From assembly GCA_963790965.1 (NCBI GenBank), contig CAWBQO010000006.1, forward strand, positions 558,001 to 622,000: a stretch of 64,000 bases of DNA, written 5' to 3'. Position 1 is the stretch's first letter; each line of letters begins with the position of its first letter. Shown here in pieces: positions 17,344 to 23,868 of this stretch. A program made the position numbers and the translations under genes. This DNA is from CAWBQO01 sp963790965. GTDB taxonomy: Bacteria; Bacteroidota; Rhodothermia; Rhodothermales; DASSAV01. The notes beneath the pieces are model-generated. The model was given only the letters and a program-made list of their open reading frames with translations, searched no databases and was not told the origin of the DNA.

Positions 17344-17665
17344 ATGTAACCCGCCGCTGCAGGCCGACGAAGGGCTCGGGTGTTCTCGGCTCTTCCGAGC
17401 GTCGGCGCTATCGCCGCTTCGTCCGACCACGGTGCTGCTTGCCCTGTGCGGCTGCGCAGTCAGGGTGGCGCGTGCGGCAGGAGTGGTTCAAAGGCCTCAT
17501 CAATGTGTTTTGACAGACCAAGAAGCTGAGTGTAACTTAGGCATTGCAACGACACCGGTGCAGATAACACGCGAGCATGTGTACAAGTAGCTGTCAATGG
17601 TAGATTTGCGCTCGCTAACTTCTGCGTGTTATCTACACCGTCGCAGTATAATGCTAGTTATACCG
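17344..17665 (+). other. attC-like site 1 followed by a promoter-bearing leader
   Basis: R''-like ATGTAAC at 17344-17350 is followed by CCGCCGCTGCAGGCCGAC, the same left arm as in attC 2-4. The right arm is diverged (CTTGCCCTGTGCGGCTGCG near 17440) and no R' follows directly; instead a leader of about 200 bases intervenes before TAGTTATACCGCC at about 17654-17665. Either the true R' lies there or this is an attC with an inserted leader. Confidence 0.5.
17510..17540 (+). promoter_or_regulatory. Promoter-like element upstream of cassette 2
   Basis: TTG at 17510-17512 and TAACTTAG at 17533-17540 with a 20-base spacer, the same layout as 16682-16711. It would drive the unknown protein and possibly the downstream ATPase cassette. 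Confidence 0.5.
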
Positions 17666-17674
17666 CCTATTGCC

Positions 17675-18091
17675 ATGCCTACCGTCGCCCCAGACATTCA
17701 GCAGTTCGTGGACGCCGTCGGCGCAACCCAGCCTGATCTCGAATCGGAGCAAGGGAAGCTGTTCCGAAAGGTCTTCCGCCGTGGAAACTACTTTCGCCAC
17801 CCGGGCGGCTTTCTCATCGTCAAGATCAGTCGCGTTGATCGTCCGTTTTGGGGCCTCGGTAAGCAGTACGTCGATTTCCTGAACGACGCGCTTGACAACT
17901 ACTATTTGGTCCTTTTAGACTCAGCCAGCTCCGGCTACGTGTTCAGCAAGGACGAGATCAACAGCCAGATCAAGCGGGGGAACTGGCGCTTGTCCAAAAC
18001 AGACTACAAGATCAATATGCCTCTCCCCACTCGGAACGCTTTCCGAACCACAGAACAGTTTAGCAGCAGGATTGATACATCGGCGGTATAA
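17675..18091 (+). CDS. Hypothetical protein (cassette 2)
   Basis: 138 residues, start at 17675 (MPTVAPDIQQFVDAVGATQP) ten bases after the R'-like GTTATACCGCC, as usual for cassette genes. Visible features: GNYFRHPGGFLIVKISRV, DRPFWGLGKQYVDFLN, then DNYYLVLLDSASSGYVFSK and IKRGNWRLSKTDYKINM. The mix of conserved aromatic, Lys and Arg residues suggests a compact alpha/beta fold, possibly nucleic-acid related, but I do not recognise the family. The TAA stop is part of the R'' box of attC 2. Confidence 0.7.
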   Translation: MPTVAPDIQQFVDAVGATQPDLESEQGKLFRKVFRRGNYFRHPGGFLIVKISRVDRPFWGLGKQYVDFLNDALDNYYLVLLDSASSGYVFSKDEINSQIKRGNWRLSKTDYKINMPLPTRNAFRTTEQFSSRIDTSAV

Positions 18092-18214
18092 CCCGCCGCT
18101 GCAGGCCGACAAAGGGCGTCAGCGTTTTCAGCACGTCCGAGCTTCGGCGTATTATGTCTCTCGCACCGTCCTTGTGCCCTCAGCCCTTTGCGGCTGAGCG
18201 GCCCTCTGTTATAT
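18086..18214 (+). other. attC site 2 (129 bp)
   Basis: R'' GTATAAC (18086-18092) and R' GTTATAT (18208-18214) are inverted complements with one mismatch. The inner arms include GCCGCTGCAGGCCGAC on the left and GCCCTTTGCGGCTGAGCGGC on the right. Length equals attC 3 (129 bp). Confidence 0.8.
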
Positions 18215-18250
18215 GGCCTAGCCCTTCCATTCCTTTCTCCTCTCTCGACC

Positions 18251-19891
18251 ATGCCTCGTCCATCTTCGCTTCGAGTTCCAAAAGGAGACGCGACGTCACC
18301 TCCGAATCAACCAGACACGTTCACTAGGCTGGCTGATCTAGAGTCTCTAGTGGTGGTGGGCGCAAATGGAAGCGGGAAGAGCAGGTTTGGATACGCCATC
18401 GAACAAGCGAACCAATCACTTGCACCTCTTCAGCGGATATCAGCTCAGCGAGCCTTAGAGGTTCCAGAGTCCGTAGCCCCTGAGGTAGTTGATAAGGCGG
18501 AGAAGGATTGGTACTACGGAAGATCGGACCAGCACGCTGCTGATCAGCGCAGAGCGAACGACAGGTGGAGAAGTAAGCCTATAACTGGCTTGCTCAACGA
18601 CTACGACAGGCTCATGAAGCTTGTGTTTGCAAAAACAAACGAGAGGAATCACGTCTTTACCAAATCGCACATTGACGGCGAGCCTCTAGACGCTCCGCCT
18701 GAGTCGCCATCCGGCAAGGTGGAGCGCGTGTGGGCTACTGTCTTCCCCCACCGAGAAATACTGTTCGAATCGGGCAAGGTGATGGCAAATGCGAATGCTG
18801 GTCAGTACAACGCCTCCGAAATGAGCGACGGGGAACGAGTTGCTCTATACTTGATGGCAAGCGTTTTTGTGGCCCCCGAAGAGTCAGTCCTTGTAATCGA
18901 CGAGCCCGAAATACACCTTCACCGTTCTATTCGAGACAGTGTGTTTGACTCACTGGAGGCCGAGCGAAGTGACTGCCTATTCGTGTATCTAACACATGAT
19001 GTAGAATTCGCCACTTCCCGCCCTGCAGCAACTCGGATTTGGCTTAAGGAGTATAGCGGTCAAGGCTGGCTGTGGGAGCCACTACAGAAAGCAGAGGGCT
19101 TGCCGACCACGCTGGTGGCCGAGTTGCTCGGAAGTCGGCGTCCGGTACTATTTGTAGAGGGCGAGCTAGACAGCTTGGATACCCTGCTTTACTCTGTTAG
19201 CTACCCAGAGCGTTATGTAGTTGCCGTCGGGAGTTGTGGTAGGGTGATCCAATTCACTATAGCTCTCAATGGAGCACCCCAACTTCACCACCTGAGGGCA
19301 GAGGGCATCGTTGACAGAGATCGGCGAACTGACGAAGAGGTGGCTAGCTTGCAAGCCCGTAACGTTCATGTTCTATCAGTTGCGGAAATCGAGAATGTAA
19401 TTATCGCCCCCGAAGTTCTTGCATCTATAAGCGACGTGCTGGGGTTTGGAGAAGCTGAGGTTGAAACTGCCAAGGAAGTAGTGTTGCAGCGCCTAGATAC
19501 TGAAAGGGTAACGCAGATAAATGAGCATGTCAGCCACAGGGTCAGAAAGGCAGTGCTGCGAGCTATTGACGCTGCGCCAGATTCTGCGACTGATCTCCAG
19601 GCAGCGCTAGAACAAATCCCATTAGGTATTGATGTGGCGGTAGTCTCGAGCGAGATAGAATCCGTCATAGACAACATTATCAGCGAGTCCGACTATGATG
19701 GCGCGCTCATGTTTTTCAACTCAAAACAACTTGTTCGTCATATATCCCAATCTGTATTTCATATGGGTGCCGTGGGCGGGGAAGATGGGTTGTCGAATTT
19801 CGTGAGACGACACTTACATTCGAATACATCTTCGGAGATGATAAATTCTATCCGAGAGGTGCTGCCCGAGCTCACAGGAGACGAGACGTAA
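18251..19891 (+). CDS. AAA ATPase + DUF4435 (TOPRIM-like) protein, PARIS-like defence effector in one chain (cassette 3)
   Basis: 546 residues. ABC/AAA-type ATPase half: Walker A GANGSGKS (37-44), signature MSDGERVALYL (191-201), Walker B VLVIDEPE (213-220), His switch LTHD (247-250). C-terminal half matches DUF4435: LFVEGELD (300-307), AVGSCGRVIQFTIAL, EGIVDRDRR (351-359) and LSVAEIENVI, giving TOPRIM-like acidic residues E303/E305 and D355/D357. AriA plus AriB of the PARIS anti-phage system have the same two domains in separate or fused proteins; OLD-family nucleases are the main alternative. GC content and codon use are visibly lower than the flanking chromosome. Start at 18251 follows the R' of attC 2. 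Confidence 0.8.
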   Translation: MPRPSSLRVPKGDATSPPNQPDTFTRLADLESLVVVGANGSGKSRFGYAIEQANQSLAPLQRISAQRALEVPESVAPEVVDKAEKDWYYGRSDQHAADQRRANDRWRSKPITGLLNDYDRLMKLVFAKTNERNHVFTKSHIDGEPLDAPPESPSGKVERVWATVFPHREILFESGKVMANANAGQYNASEMSDGERVALYLMASVFVAPEESVLVIDEPEIHLHRSIRDSVFDSLEAERSDCLFVYLTHDVEFATSRPAATRIWLKEYSGQGWLWEPLQKAEGLPTTLVAELLGSRRPVLFVEGELDSLDTLLYSVSYPERYVVAVGSCGRVIQFTIALNGAPQLHHLRAEGIVDRDRRTDEEVASLQARNVHVLSVAEIENVIIAPEVLASISDVLGFGEAEVETAKEVVLQRLDTERVTQINEHVSHRVRKAVLRAIDAAPDSATDLQAALEQIPLGIDVAVVSSEIESVIDNIISESDYDGALMFFNSKQLVRHISQSVFHMGAVGGEDGLSNFVRRHLHSNTSSEMINSIREVLPELTGDET

Positions 19892-19909
19892 GTGCATCAT
19901 CAACCGGCC

Positions 19910-20038
19910 ATATAACCAGCCGCTGCAGGCCGACACGCGGCGTCAGCGCTTTTGCTTCGGCTGAGCGTCGGCGCGTACGTTGCCCTGGTTCACTCTCGTG
20001 CCGTTTGCCGCGTGCGGCTGACCGGCCACTCGTTATAC
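19910..20038 (+). other. attC site 3 (129 bp)
   Basis: R'' ATATAAC (19910-19916) and R' GTTATAC (20032-20038), with left arm GCCGCTGCAGGCCGACACGC and right arm GTGCGGCTGACCGGCCACTC. Same length and architecture as attC 2. Confidence 0.8.
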
Positions 20039-20110
20039 CGCCTCACCTCCCACGCCGCAGAATCCGAATGCTGGTCGAAGCGTTCTACTGGAAACCGAGC
20101 TACCGAGCCG

Positions 20111-20323
20111 ATGGACCGAGCCGCCGTTTACCATTCCGATCCCGACATCCTGAGCGGGACGCCTGTGTTCACGGGCACCCGTGTGCCTATCGACACGCTT
20201 CTCGTCTATCTCCGCAATGGAAAGCGGATCGAGGACTTCCGCGACGATTTTCCGACAGTCAGCCGCGAGCAAGCCGAAGCACTTCTCGAACTGGCGGAGC
20301 ATGAGTTGGTGGCTGAGGCGTGA
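20111..20323 (+). CDS. DUF433 antitoxin (cassette 4)
   Basis: 70 residues, a textbook DUF433 protein: HSDPDILSGTPVFTGTRVPI, then DTLLVYLRNGKRIEDFRDDF and PTVSREQAEALLELAE. This family forms a winged helix-like DNA-binding antitoxin and is usually followed by a DUF5615 PIN-like toxin, as here. Start at 20111 is where family similarity begins. The TGA stop overlaps the GTG start of the toxin gene by GTGA, so translation is coupled and the antitoxin is made first. Confidence 0.88.
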   Translation: MDRAAVYHSDPDILSGTPVFTGTRVPIDTLLVYLRNGKRIEDFRDDFPTVSREQAEALLELAEHELVAEA

Positions 20324-20652
20324 TCCGTGTCTTGCTTGACGAGAACCTCCCGCGCAAGCTGAAGTGGTCGCTCGACGGGCAAATCGCATCCGAGGCATTG
20401 ACGGTGCCCGAACGTGGGTGGGGCGGGATCAAGAACGGCCATTTGCTGAGACTGGCCGAGGCGGAGTTCGACGTGCTGCTGACGATGGACCGTGGAATCG
20501 AGTACCAGCAGAACTTGAGCGGAATCGACCTTTGCCTCGTTGTGCTCTCCGCTGTCAGCAACGACATTGACGATCTGGTGCCGCTTGGGCCAGCGATCAA
20601 CGCTGCCCTTCATGAAGCCGCACCCGGCCTCATACTCGCCGTGGCCGTGTAA
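20320..20652 (+). CDS. DUF5615 PIN-like toxin (cassette 4)
   Basis: 110 residues starting with GTG. It has the DUF5615 pattern: N-terminal VLLDENLPRKLKWSL, central EFDVLLTMDRGIEYQQNL and the C-terminal helix region. The acidic residues D of LLDENLP and TMDRG correspond to PIN-type metal sites, so a ribonuclease toxin is expected, neutralised by the preceding DUF433 protein. It is the only toxin gene in the array with an intact frame. The TAA stop is inside the R'' box of attC 4. Confidence 0.85.
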   Translation: MIRVLLDENLPRKLKWSLDGQIASEALTVPERGWGGIKNGHLLRLAEAEFDVLLTMDRGIEYQQNLSGIDLCLVVLSAVSNDIDDLVPLGPAINAALHEAAPGLILAVAV

Positions 20653-20774
20653 CCTGCCGCTGCAGGCCGACATGGGGCGTCAGCGTACTCGGCTCGTCCG
20701 AGTGTCGGCGCTATCACTGCCTCAAACTACCTTGTGCCCTCAGCCTTTCGCGGCTGAAGCGCCAACTGTCAGGC
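20647..20774 (+). other. attC site 4 with degenerate R' (128 bp)
   Basis: R'' GTGTAAC (20647-20653), left arm GCCGCTGCAGGCCGACATGG, right arm CAGCCTTTCGCGGCTGAAGC. The expected R' GTTA is GTCAGGC at 20768-20774, a change at the recombination core that should weaken or abolish excision here. Confidence 0.7.
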
Positions 20775-20777
20775 CTC

Positions 20778-21266
20778 ATGGGGAAGTTCATGGAAGTCCG
20801 AATCGTCGAGTTCCCCGAGACCGCGGTCGCCGCCGTTGAGCACTACGGCCCGCCGGAGCTGGAGTACGAAACGTCAAAGCGCCTGATCCAGTGGCGCATC
20901 CGCAACGGCGTCTCGCCACAACACGCACGGACATTCGGCATTCACTACACCGACCCCGCACAGGTTGCTCCGGAGCAGCACCGGGTGGACTTCTGCGTGT
21001 CCTATGACGGCCCGGTTGCTCCCAACGAAGAAGGGGCCGTTGGCAAGGTGATTCCCGGGTTGCGCTGTGCGGTGGCTCGCCATTTGGGACCCCGCCGCCA
21101 CAACACCACTGCCGAGTATCTCCGGCGGAGGTGGCTGCCAGAGAGCGGTGAAGCCGCGGGAGCGTTCCCGATGTTCTTCCACTACGTCAACGTTGGACGC
21201 GCCGTGCAAGAGCACGAGATGATCACCGATGTGTATCTCCCGCTCGCTTCTGCCGCTGAGGGCTAA
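20778..21266 (+). CDS. GyrI-like small-molecule-binding domain protein (cassette 5)
   Basis: 162 residues matching the GyrI-like/AraC effector-binding domain (SHS2 fold): EVRIVEFPETAVAAVEHYGPP, then HTFGIHYTD-type middle, FCVSYDGPVAPN and VIPGLRCAVARHLGP, finally FPMFFHYVNV and MITDVYLPL. Stand-alone proteins of this type bind hydrophobic small molecules or can inhibit gyrase, and are known as integron cassette genes. The start may be 20778 or 20790; the latter has GGGGAAG upstream. It probably gives tolerance to some compound, but the ligand is unknown. Confidence 0.82.
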   Translation: MGKFMEVRIVEFPETAVAAVEHYGPPELEYETSKRLIQWRIRNGVSPQHARTFGIHYTDPAQVAPEQHRVDFCVSYDGPVAPNEEGAVGKVIPGLRCAVARHLGPRRHNTTAEYLRRRWLPESGEAAGAFPMFFHYVNVGRAVQEHEMITDVYLPLASAAEG

Positions 21267-21329
21267 CTCAGCTGTTATGCCGCACTCCGCCGGCGGCAAT
21301 CCGTGGGCGTGTCCCGCGTTCTGTTAGAA
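21261..21329 (+). other. Short attC-like site 5 (69 bp)
   Basis: R'' GGCTAAC (21261-21267) includes the stop of the GyrI-like gene; GTTAGAA (21323-21329) is a possible R'. The centre has the self-complementary CCGCCGGCGG. An internal GTTATGC at 21274-21280 followed by CGC looks like the R' of a deleted older site. Confidence 0.5.
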
Positions 21330-21344
21330 ACGAACTGCTGTACG

Positions 21345-21557
21345 ATGCACACTTACGCCGTCATCATTGTGCGAGACCCCGCCGCCTCGCTCCTTGTCGG
21401 GTACCTCCCGGGTTTCCCCCGCGCATATTCCCAGGCTGAGACGCTCGGCGAGCTTCAAGCCAACATGCGGGAGATGATTGAGATGTTGCTGGAGGACGGG
21501 GATCCCGTGCTCGAAGGCGAGTTTGTCGGAACGCAACTCATCTCGGTTGCGGCGTAG
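21345..21557 (+). CDS. hicB: HicB-type antitoxin (cassette 6)
   Basis: 70 residues with the partial RNase H-like HicB fold: MHTYAVIIVRDPAASLLVGY, LPGFPRAYSQAETLGELQAN, MREMIEMLLEDGDP. HicB proteins neutralise HicA mRNA interferases. The frame is intact. A HicA gene follows at 21560 but is disrupted, so this antitoxin no longer has a functional partner in cis. Start 21345 lies 15 bases after the R'-like GTTAGAA. Confidence 0.85.
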   Translation: MHTYAVIIVRDPAASLLVGYLPGFPRAYSQAETLGELQANMREMIEMLLEDGDPVLEGEFVGTQLISVAA

Positions 21558-21559
21558 TC

Positions 21560-21784
21560 GTCGGAAACGTCCCGGTTCTCTCTCCGCAGGAGGTCATCCG
21601 GCTGCTCCGCGCGCTCGGGTTTGACGAGGTCCGTCAATGCGGTTCACACAAGCAGTTCCGGAACGCGGATGGCCGCGCCACGACGGTGCCGTTTCACAAT
21701 GGCCGCGGCGTCTCGCTGTCGCTTCTGTGAAAGATCGTGCGCGACATTGGGCTGACGGTAGACCAGCTGCTCGGTCGCAAGTAG
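21560..21784 (+). pseudogene. hicA: HicA toxin pseudogene: no start codon, in-frame TGA (cassette 6)
   Basis: Translating from 21560 gives GNVPVLSPQEVIRLLRALGF, DEVRQCGSHKQFRNADGRAT and so on to VSLSLL, then TGA at 21728-21730, then KIVRDIGLTVDQLLGRK and a stop at 21782-21784. This is HicA from end to end, with the catalytic His of GSHKQF. The expected start codon is GTC at 21560 and no ATG/GTG/TTG lies in frame upstream. The TGA replaces a position commonly Arg (CGA to TGA by one transition). Two independent lesions make it a pseudogene. Confidence 0.8.
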
Positions 21785-21787
21785 GCC

Positions 21788-21814
21788 GTGCAACATAAGG
21801 GCCCTCTGTTAGCC
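21788..21814 (+). other. attC remnant 6 (centre deleted)
   Basis: R''-like GTGCAAC (21788-21794) is followed after 13 bases by GTTAGCC (21808-21814). The bases GGCCCTCTGTTA equal the right end of attC 2, so the middle of the site has been lost. Confidence 0.45.
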
Positions 21815-21904
21815 GCCTCGCAAGCGGGTTTGAGTTGAGCAGCGTGTAACCAACGATCTCCGCTCATCGTAATCCAAGCCCCCGTCACCAGATTGGCAAC
21901 GACC

Positions 21905-22027
21905 ATGCTCCACATCCTCCACCTCATCCGCCGCCGGCACCCGGAGAACGCCGGCGCGATCATCACGGCCTTGACGCTCCTCTCGGCTTCCGCTCTCGCG
22001 CTTGGCATCGGCGCGCTCATCTTGTAA
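21905..22027 (+). CDS. 40-residue single-span membrane peptide (cassette 7)
   Basis: Short ORF beginning MLHILHLIRRRHPENAGAII and ending in a hydrophobic stretch TALTLLSASALALGIGALIL with TAA at 22025-22027. A basic N-terminal segment followed by one helix of about 20 residues fits a small inner-membrane protein. It occupies the whole space between two attC-like sites, which supports its being the cassette gene. No family is recognised; small hydrophobic peptides can be type I toxins, but nothing else shows that here. Confidence 0.5.
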   Translation: MLHILHLIRRRHPENAGAIITALTLLSASALALGIGALIL

Positions 22028-22057
22028 CGCCGTACCGGCGGCGTCAATATGTTATGC
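22022..22057 (+). other. Short attC-like remnant 7
   Basis: R'' TTGTAAC (22022-22028) and R' GTTATGC (22051-22057) with an inner hairpin GCCG-tac-CGGC. At 36 bp it is shorter than functional attC sites and is probably a deletion derivative. Confidence 0.45.
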
Positions 22058-22086
22058 GGCCCTACAGTGGTTCATCACCCAACCAC

Positions 22087-22494
22087 ATGCCGATGGAGAG
22101 GCTTCCTCGTTTTCTTCATATGCTCACAGCCATTCATGCTGCGGGGGCGCTCGCCTGCTTCGTGATGGCCGCAGGCAGCGCTGCATCTTCTGACTTCCGT
22201 GAGTCTCTCGCTGTCACGGGTGGCAGCACGATCATGGTGAGGTGGTTCGGCGAGTGGACTTGGGCATTGCTCACATTCATCGGGTGTGTCCTCGCTGTTC
22301 TGGCCTGTGCGTCGTGGCTACGGAGGCGGTGGGCATGGCACCTGACACTCGTGGTGTATGGCATCGGCGTGCTGGGAAGTCTGTGGCAAGTGAGCGTTGG
22401 CATCCAGCAGGGTTGGGTGGCTGCGGCAATCAACGGAGCGGTTTTCGCCTATGCGTCTACCGACGGTGTTCGTCAAGCTTACGTTCGCCAGTGA
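22087..22494 (+). CDS. Small integral membrane protein (cassette 8)
   Basis: About 135 residues (start MPMERLPRFLHMLTAIHAAG at 22087; 22054 and 22093 are alternatives). Four hydrophobic segments: AIHAAGALACFVMAAG, WALLTFIGCVLAVLACA, LTLVVYGIGVLGSLW and the last around WVAAAINGAVFAYA. The topology resembles small DoxX-like or DUF-type membrane proteins often found in cassettes. No functional residue pattern stands out. It follows an R'-like GTTATGCGGCC. Confidence 0.65.
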   Translation: MPMERLPRFLHMLTAIHAAGALACFVMAAGSAASSDFRESLAVTGGSTIMVRWFGEWTWALLTFIGCVLAVLACASWLRRRWAWHLTLVVYGIGVLGSLWQVSVGIQQGWVAAAINGAVFAYASTDGVRQAYVRQ

Positions 22495-22742
22495 CCAGGC
22501 GTGAACGCGATTGCCAAAGGTCGAATAATTTTGCGCTATGCCGATGCGCCACTTAATCCAGGAAGGAAGCGGTCACGGCGCTTGAGGAGTGTTGCTTCGC
22601 AGGACTGCGCGCAACTACCTTTCGCCACGTAGAACCGGCTGAGCGGCCCTTCACGGCTGAGCGGTCATTTGCTCTGTGGCGCTCCCGAACCGCAAAGATT
22701 TTCCAATGTACAATCCGCCTCAACCCAACGCTGAGCGCCTTT
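22495..22742. other. Degenerate attC debris between cassettes 8 and 9
   Basis: No gene. GGCTGAGCGGCCCTTCACGG and a second CGGCTGAGCGG copy resemble attC right arms, but no intact R''/R' pair is present. Confidence 0.45.
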
Positions 22743-22949
22743 ATGAAATACCGAGTCCTGATCGAGACTGACGAGGACGGAGTCTTCGTCGCCACCGTCC
22801 CGAGTCTTCCCGGCTGTATTGCGGACGGCCCGACACGCGGGGATGCCCTCGCCAACGTCAAAGAGGCCATCGCTCTCTACGTCGAGAGCCTTGAGGGCCA
22901 CGGCGATCCGGTCCCGCCCCCGATCACCGAGGAACTGGTTGAGGTGTAG
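22743..22949 (+). CDS. hicB: HicB-type antitoxin (cassette 9)
   Basis: 68 residues, classic short HicB: MKYRVLIETDEDGVFVATVP, SLPGCIADGPTRGDALANVK, EAIALYVESLEGHGDPVPPP. The frame is complete and the ATG at 22743 agrees with the family. It is distinct in sequence from the HicB at 21345. The hicA partner follows three bases after the stop but carries a frame change. Confidence 0.9.
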   Translation: MKYRVLIETDEDGVFVATVPSLPGCIADGPTRGDALANVKEAIALYVESLEGHGDPVPPPITEELVEV

Positions 22950-22951
22950 CA

Positions 22952-23174
22952 GTGGGGCCGCTTCCAGTCGTCTCCGGCCGACTTCGTGAAGGCGTTGGAG
23001 AAGCTCGGCTACGAGTTCGACCGGCAGAAGGGGAGTCACATGATTCTTCGCCAGTCGAGCGCACCGCATCGCCGGGCAGTCGTTCCGGACCACGATATGG
23101 CGGCGAAGGGAACGCTCCGCTCGATCATCCGGGAAGCGGGTCTTACGGTGGCCGAATTCCGCGCGCTCCTGTAG
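22952..23174 (+). pseudogene. hicA: HicA toxin, frameshifted (cassette 9)
   Basis: From GTG at 22952 the reading is VGPLPVVSGR, typical of a HicA N terminus; the rest, DFVKALEKLGYEFDRQKGSH then MILRQ and so on to AGLTVAEFRALL, lies in another frame joined near 22978-22981. The total of 223 bases is one more than a multiple of three, consistent with one inserted or two deleted bases. The catalytic His (GSHMIL) remains. A shortened product could begin at GTG 22986 but would lack the first strand and part of helix 1. Confidence 0.75.
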
Positions 23175-23184
23175 CCGCCGCGCC

Positions 23185-23306
23185 ACATAACCCGCCGCTG
23201 CACGCCGGCTCAGAGCTTCGCGCTTTCGCTTCGTGTTGACTTGCCATCTGCTCTGCCAGGTCAACTGCCGCGCTGCCCTCGGGCGCTTACCATCCATCTG
23301 TTATAC
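23185..23306 (+). other. attC site 9 (122 bp)
   Basis: R'' ACATAAC (23185-23191) and R' GTTATAC (23300-23306). The left arm CCGCCGCTGCACGCCGGCTC is a variant of the arm in attC 2-4; the right arm is CTGCCCTCGGGCGCTTACCA. Confidence 0.75.
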
Positions 23307-23370
23307 GGCCCTCAACGTTGGTGCAAACCCGGCCCTTCGCATGGCGTTCTGCCATAAACGCCACGTAACC

Positions 23371-23517
23371 ATGCCCGCCGTTCAATCGAAGGAAGAGATA
23401 GTTCGCTTCGTCCAAGCTCTCCCGGATGGAGCCTCGCTCGATGACGTGATCGAGCGCCTCATCCTTATCCCTAAAGTGAACACGGGCCTCACCCAGGAGG
23501 GGCCAGGCATATCGTAG
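23371..23517 (+). CDS. Truncated ParE/RelE-associated antitoxin (cassette 10)
   Basis: 48 residues: MPAVQSKEEIVRFVQALPDG, ASLDDVIERLILIPKVNTGL, TQEGPGIS. This matches the N-terminal dimerisation part of small antitoxins that precede ParE/RelE toxins (pattern SLDDVIERLxLIxKVxxGL...GxGIS). In relatives about 12-20 residues follow; here a TAG comes directly after GIS, so the C-terminal toxin-binding tail is probably lost. The toxin remnant begins at 23570. Confidence 0.65.
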   Translation: MPAVQSKEEIVRFVQALPDGASLDDVIERLILIPKVNTGLTQEGPGIS

Positions 23518-23569
23518 TCGGTGGCTGAAGCGGAGTTCCGTAAGCCGCGCCAAGAACGCTCGTGGAACC

Positions 23570-23868
23570 GTGGCTGAGGTCATTTGGAGGCCGCAGGCGC
23601 TGCGCGACCTCGATGCGATTGAGGCGCACGGCGAGGAGGTCACCCCGACTTCGCGCCGCAGTTCGTAGTAGGCACTTTTGGAGCGGCGGCGCAGCTGAGC
23701 GACCTTCCGCGCGCCGGGCGCATCGTGGCCGAGATCGGAGACGAATCTACACGAGAACTGATCTACCGGCAGTGTCGGATCATTTACGTAGTGGTTGAAG
23801 ACGCGGCAGAAGTGCTGACGTGTTCCCTTCGGCTCGTCAGTTCGGCGGTTTCGGTTAGGGCCTTTTAG
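23570..23868 (+). pseudogene. ParE/RelE toxin, frameshifted (cassette 10)
   Basis: From GTG 23570 the frame reads AEVIWRPQALRDLDAIEAHG, the usual ParE start, then meets TAG at 23666. A second frame from about 23638 continues the family: HPDFAPQFVVGTF, LSDLPRAGRIVAEIGDESTR, ELIYRQCRIIYVVV and so on to a TAG at 23866-23868. The 299-base length shows a one-base loss or two-base gain near 23635. Both halves are recognisably ParE, so this is a recent pseudogene. Confidence 0.78.

Noticed and set aside
18251..19891. Calling the ATPase a RecF/SMC-type repair protein
   Set aside because: No coiled-coil arms are visible, and the C-terminal motifs fit DUF4435/TOPRIM better.
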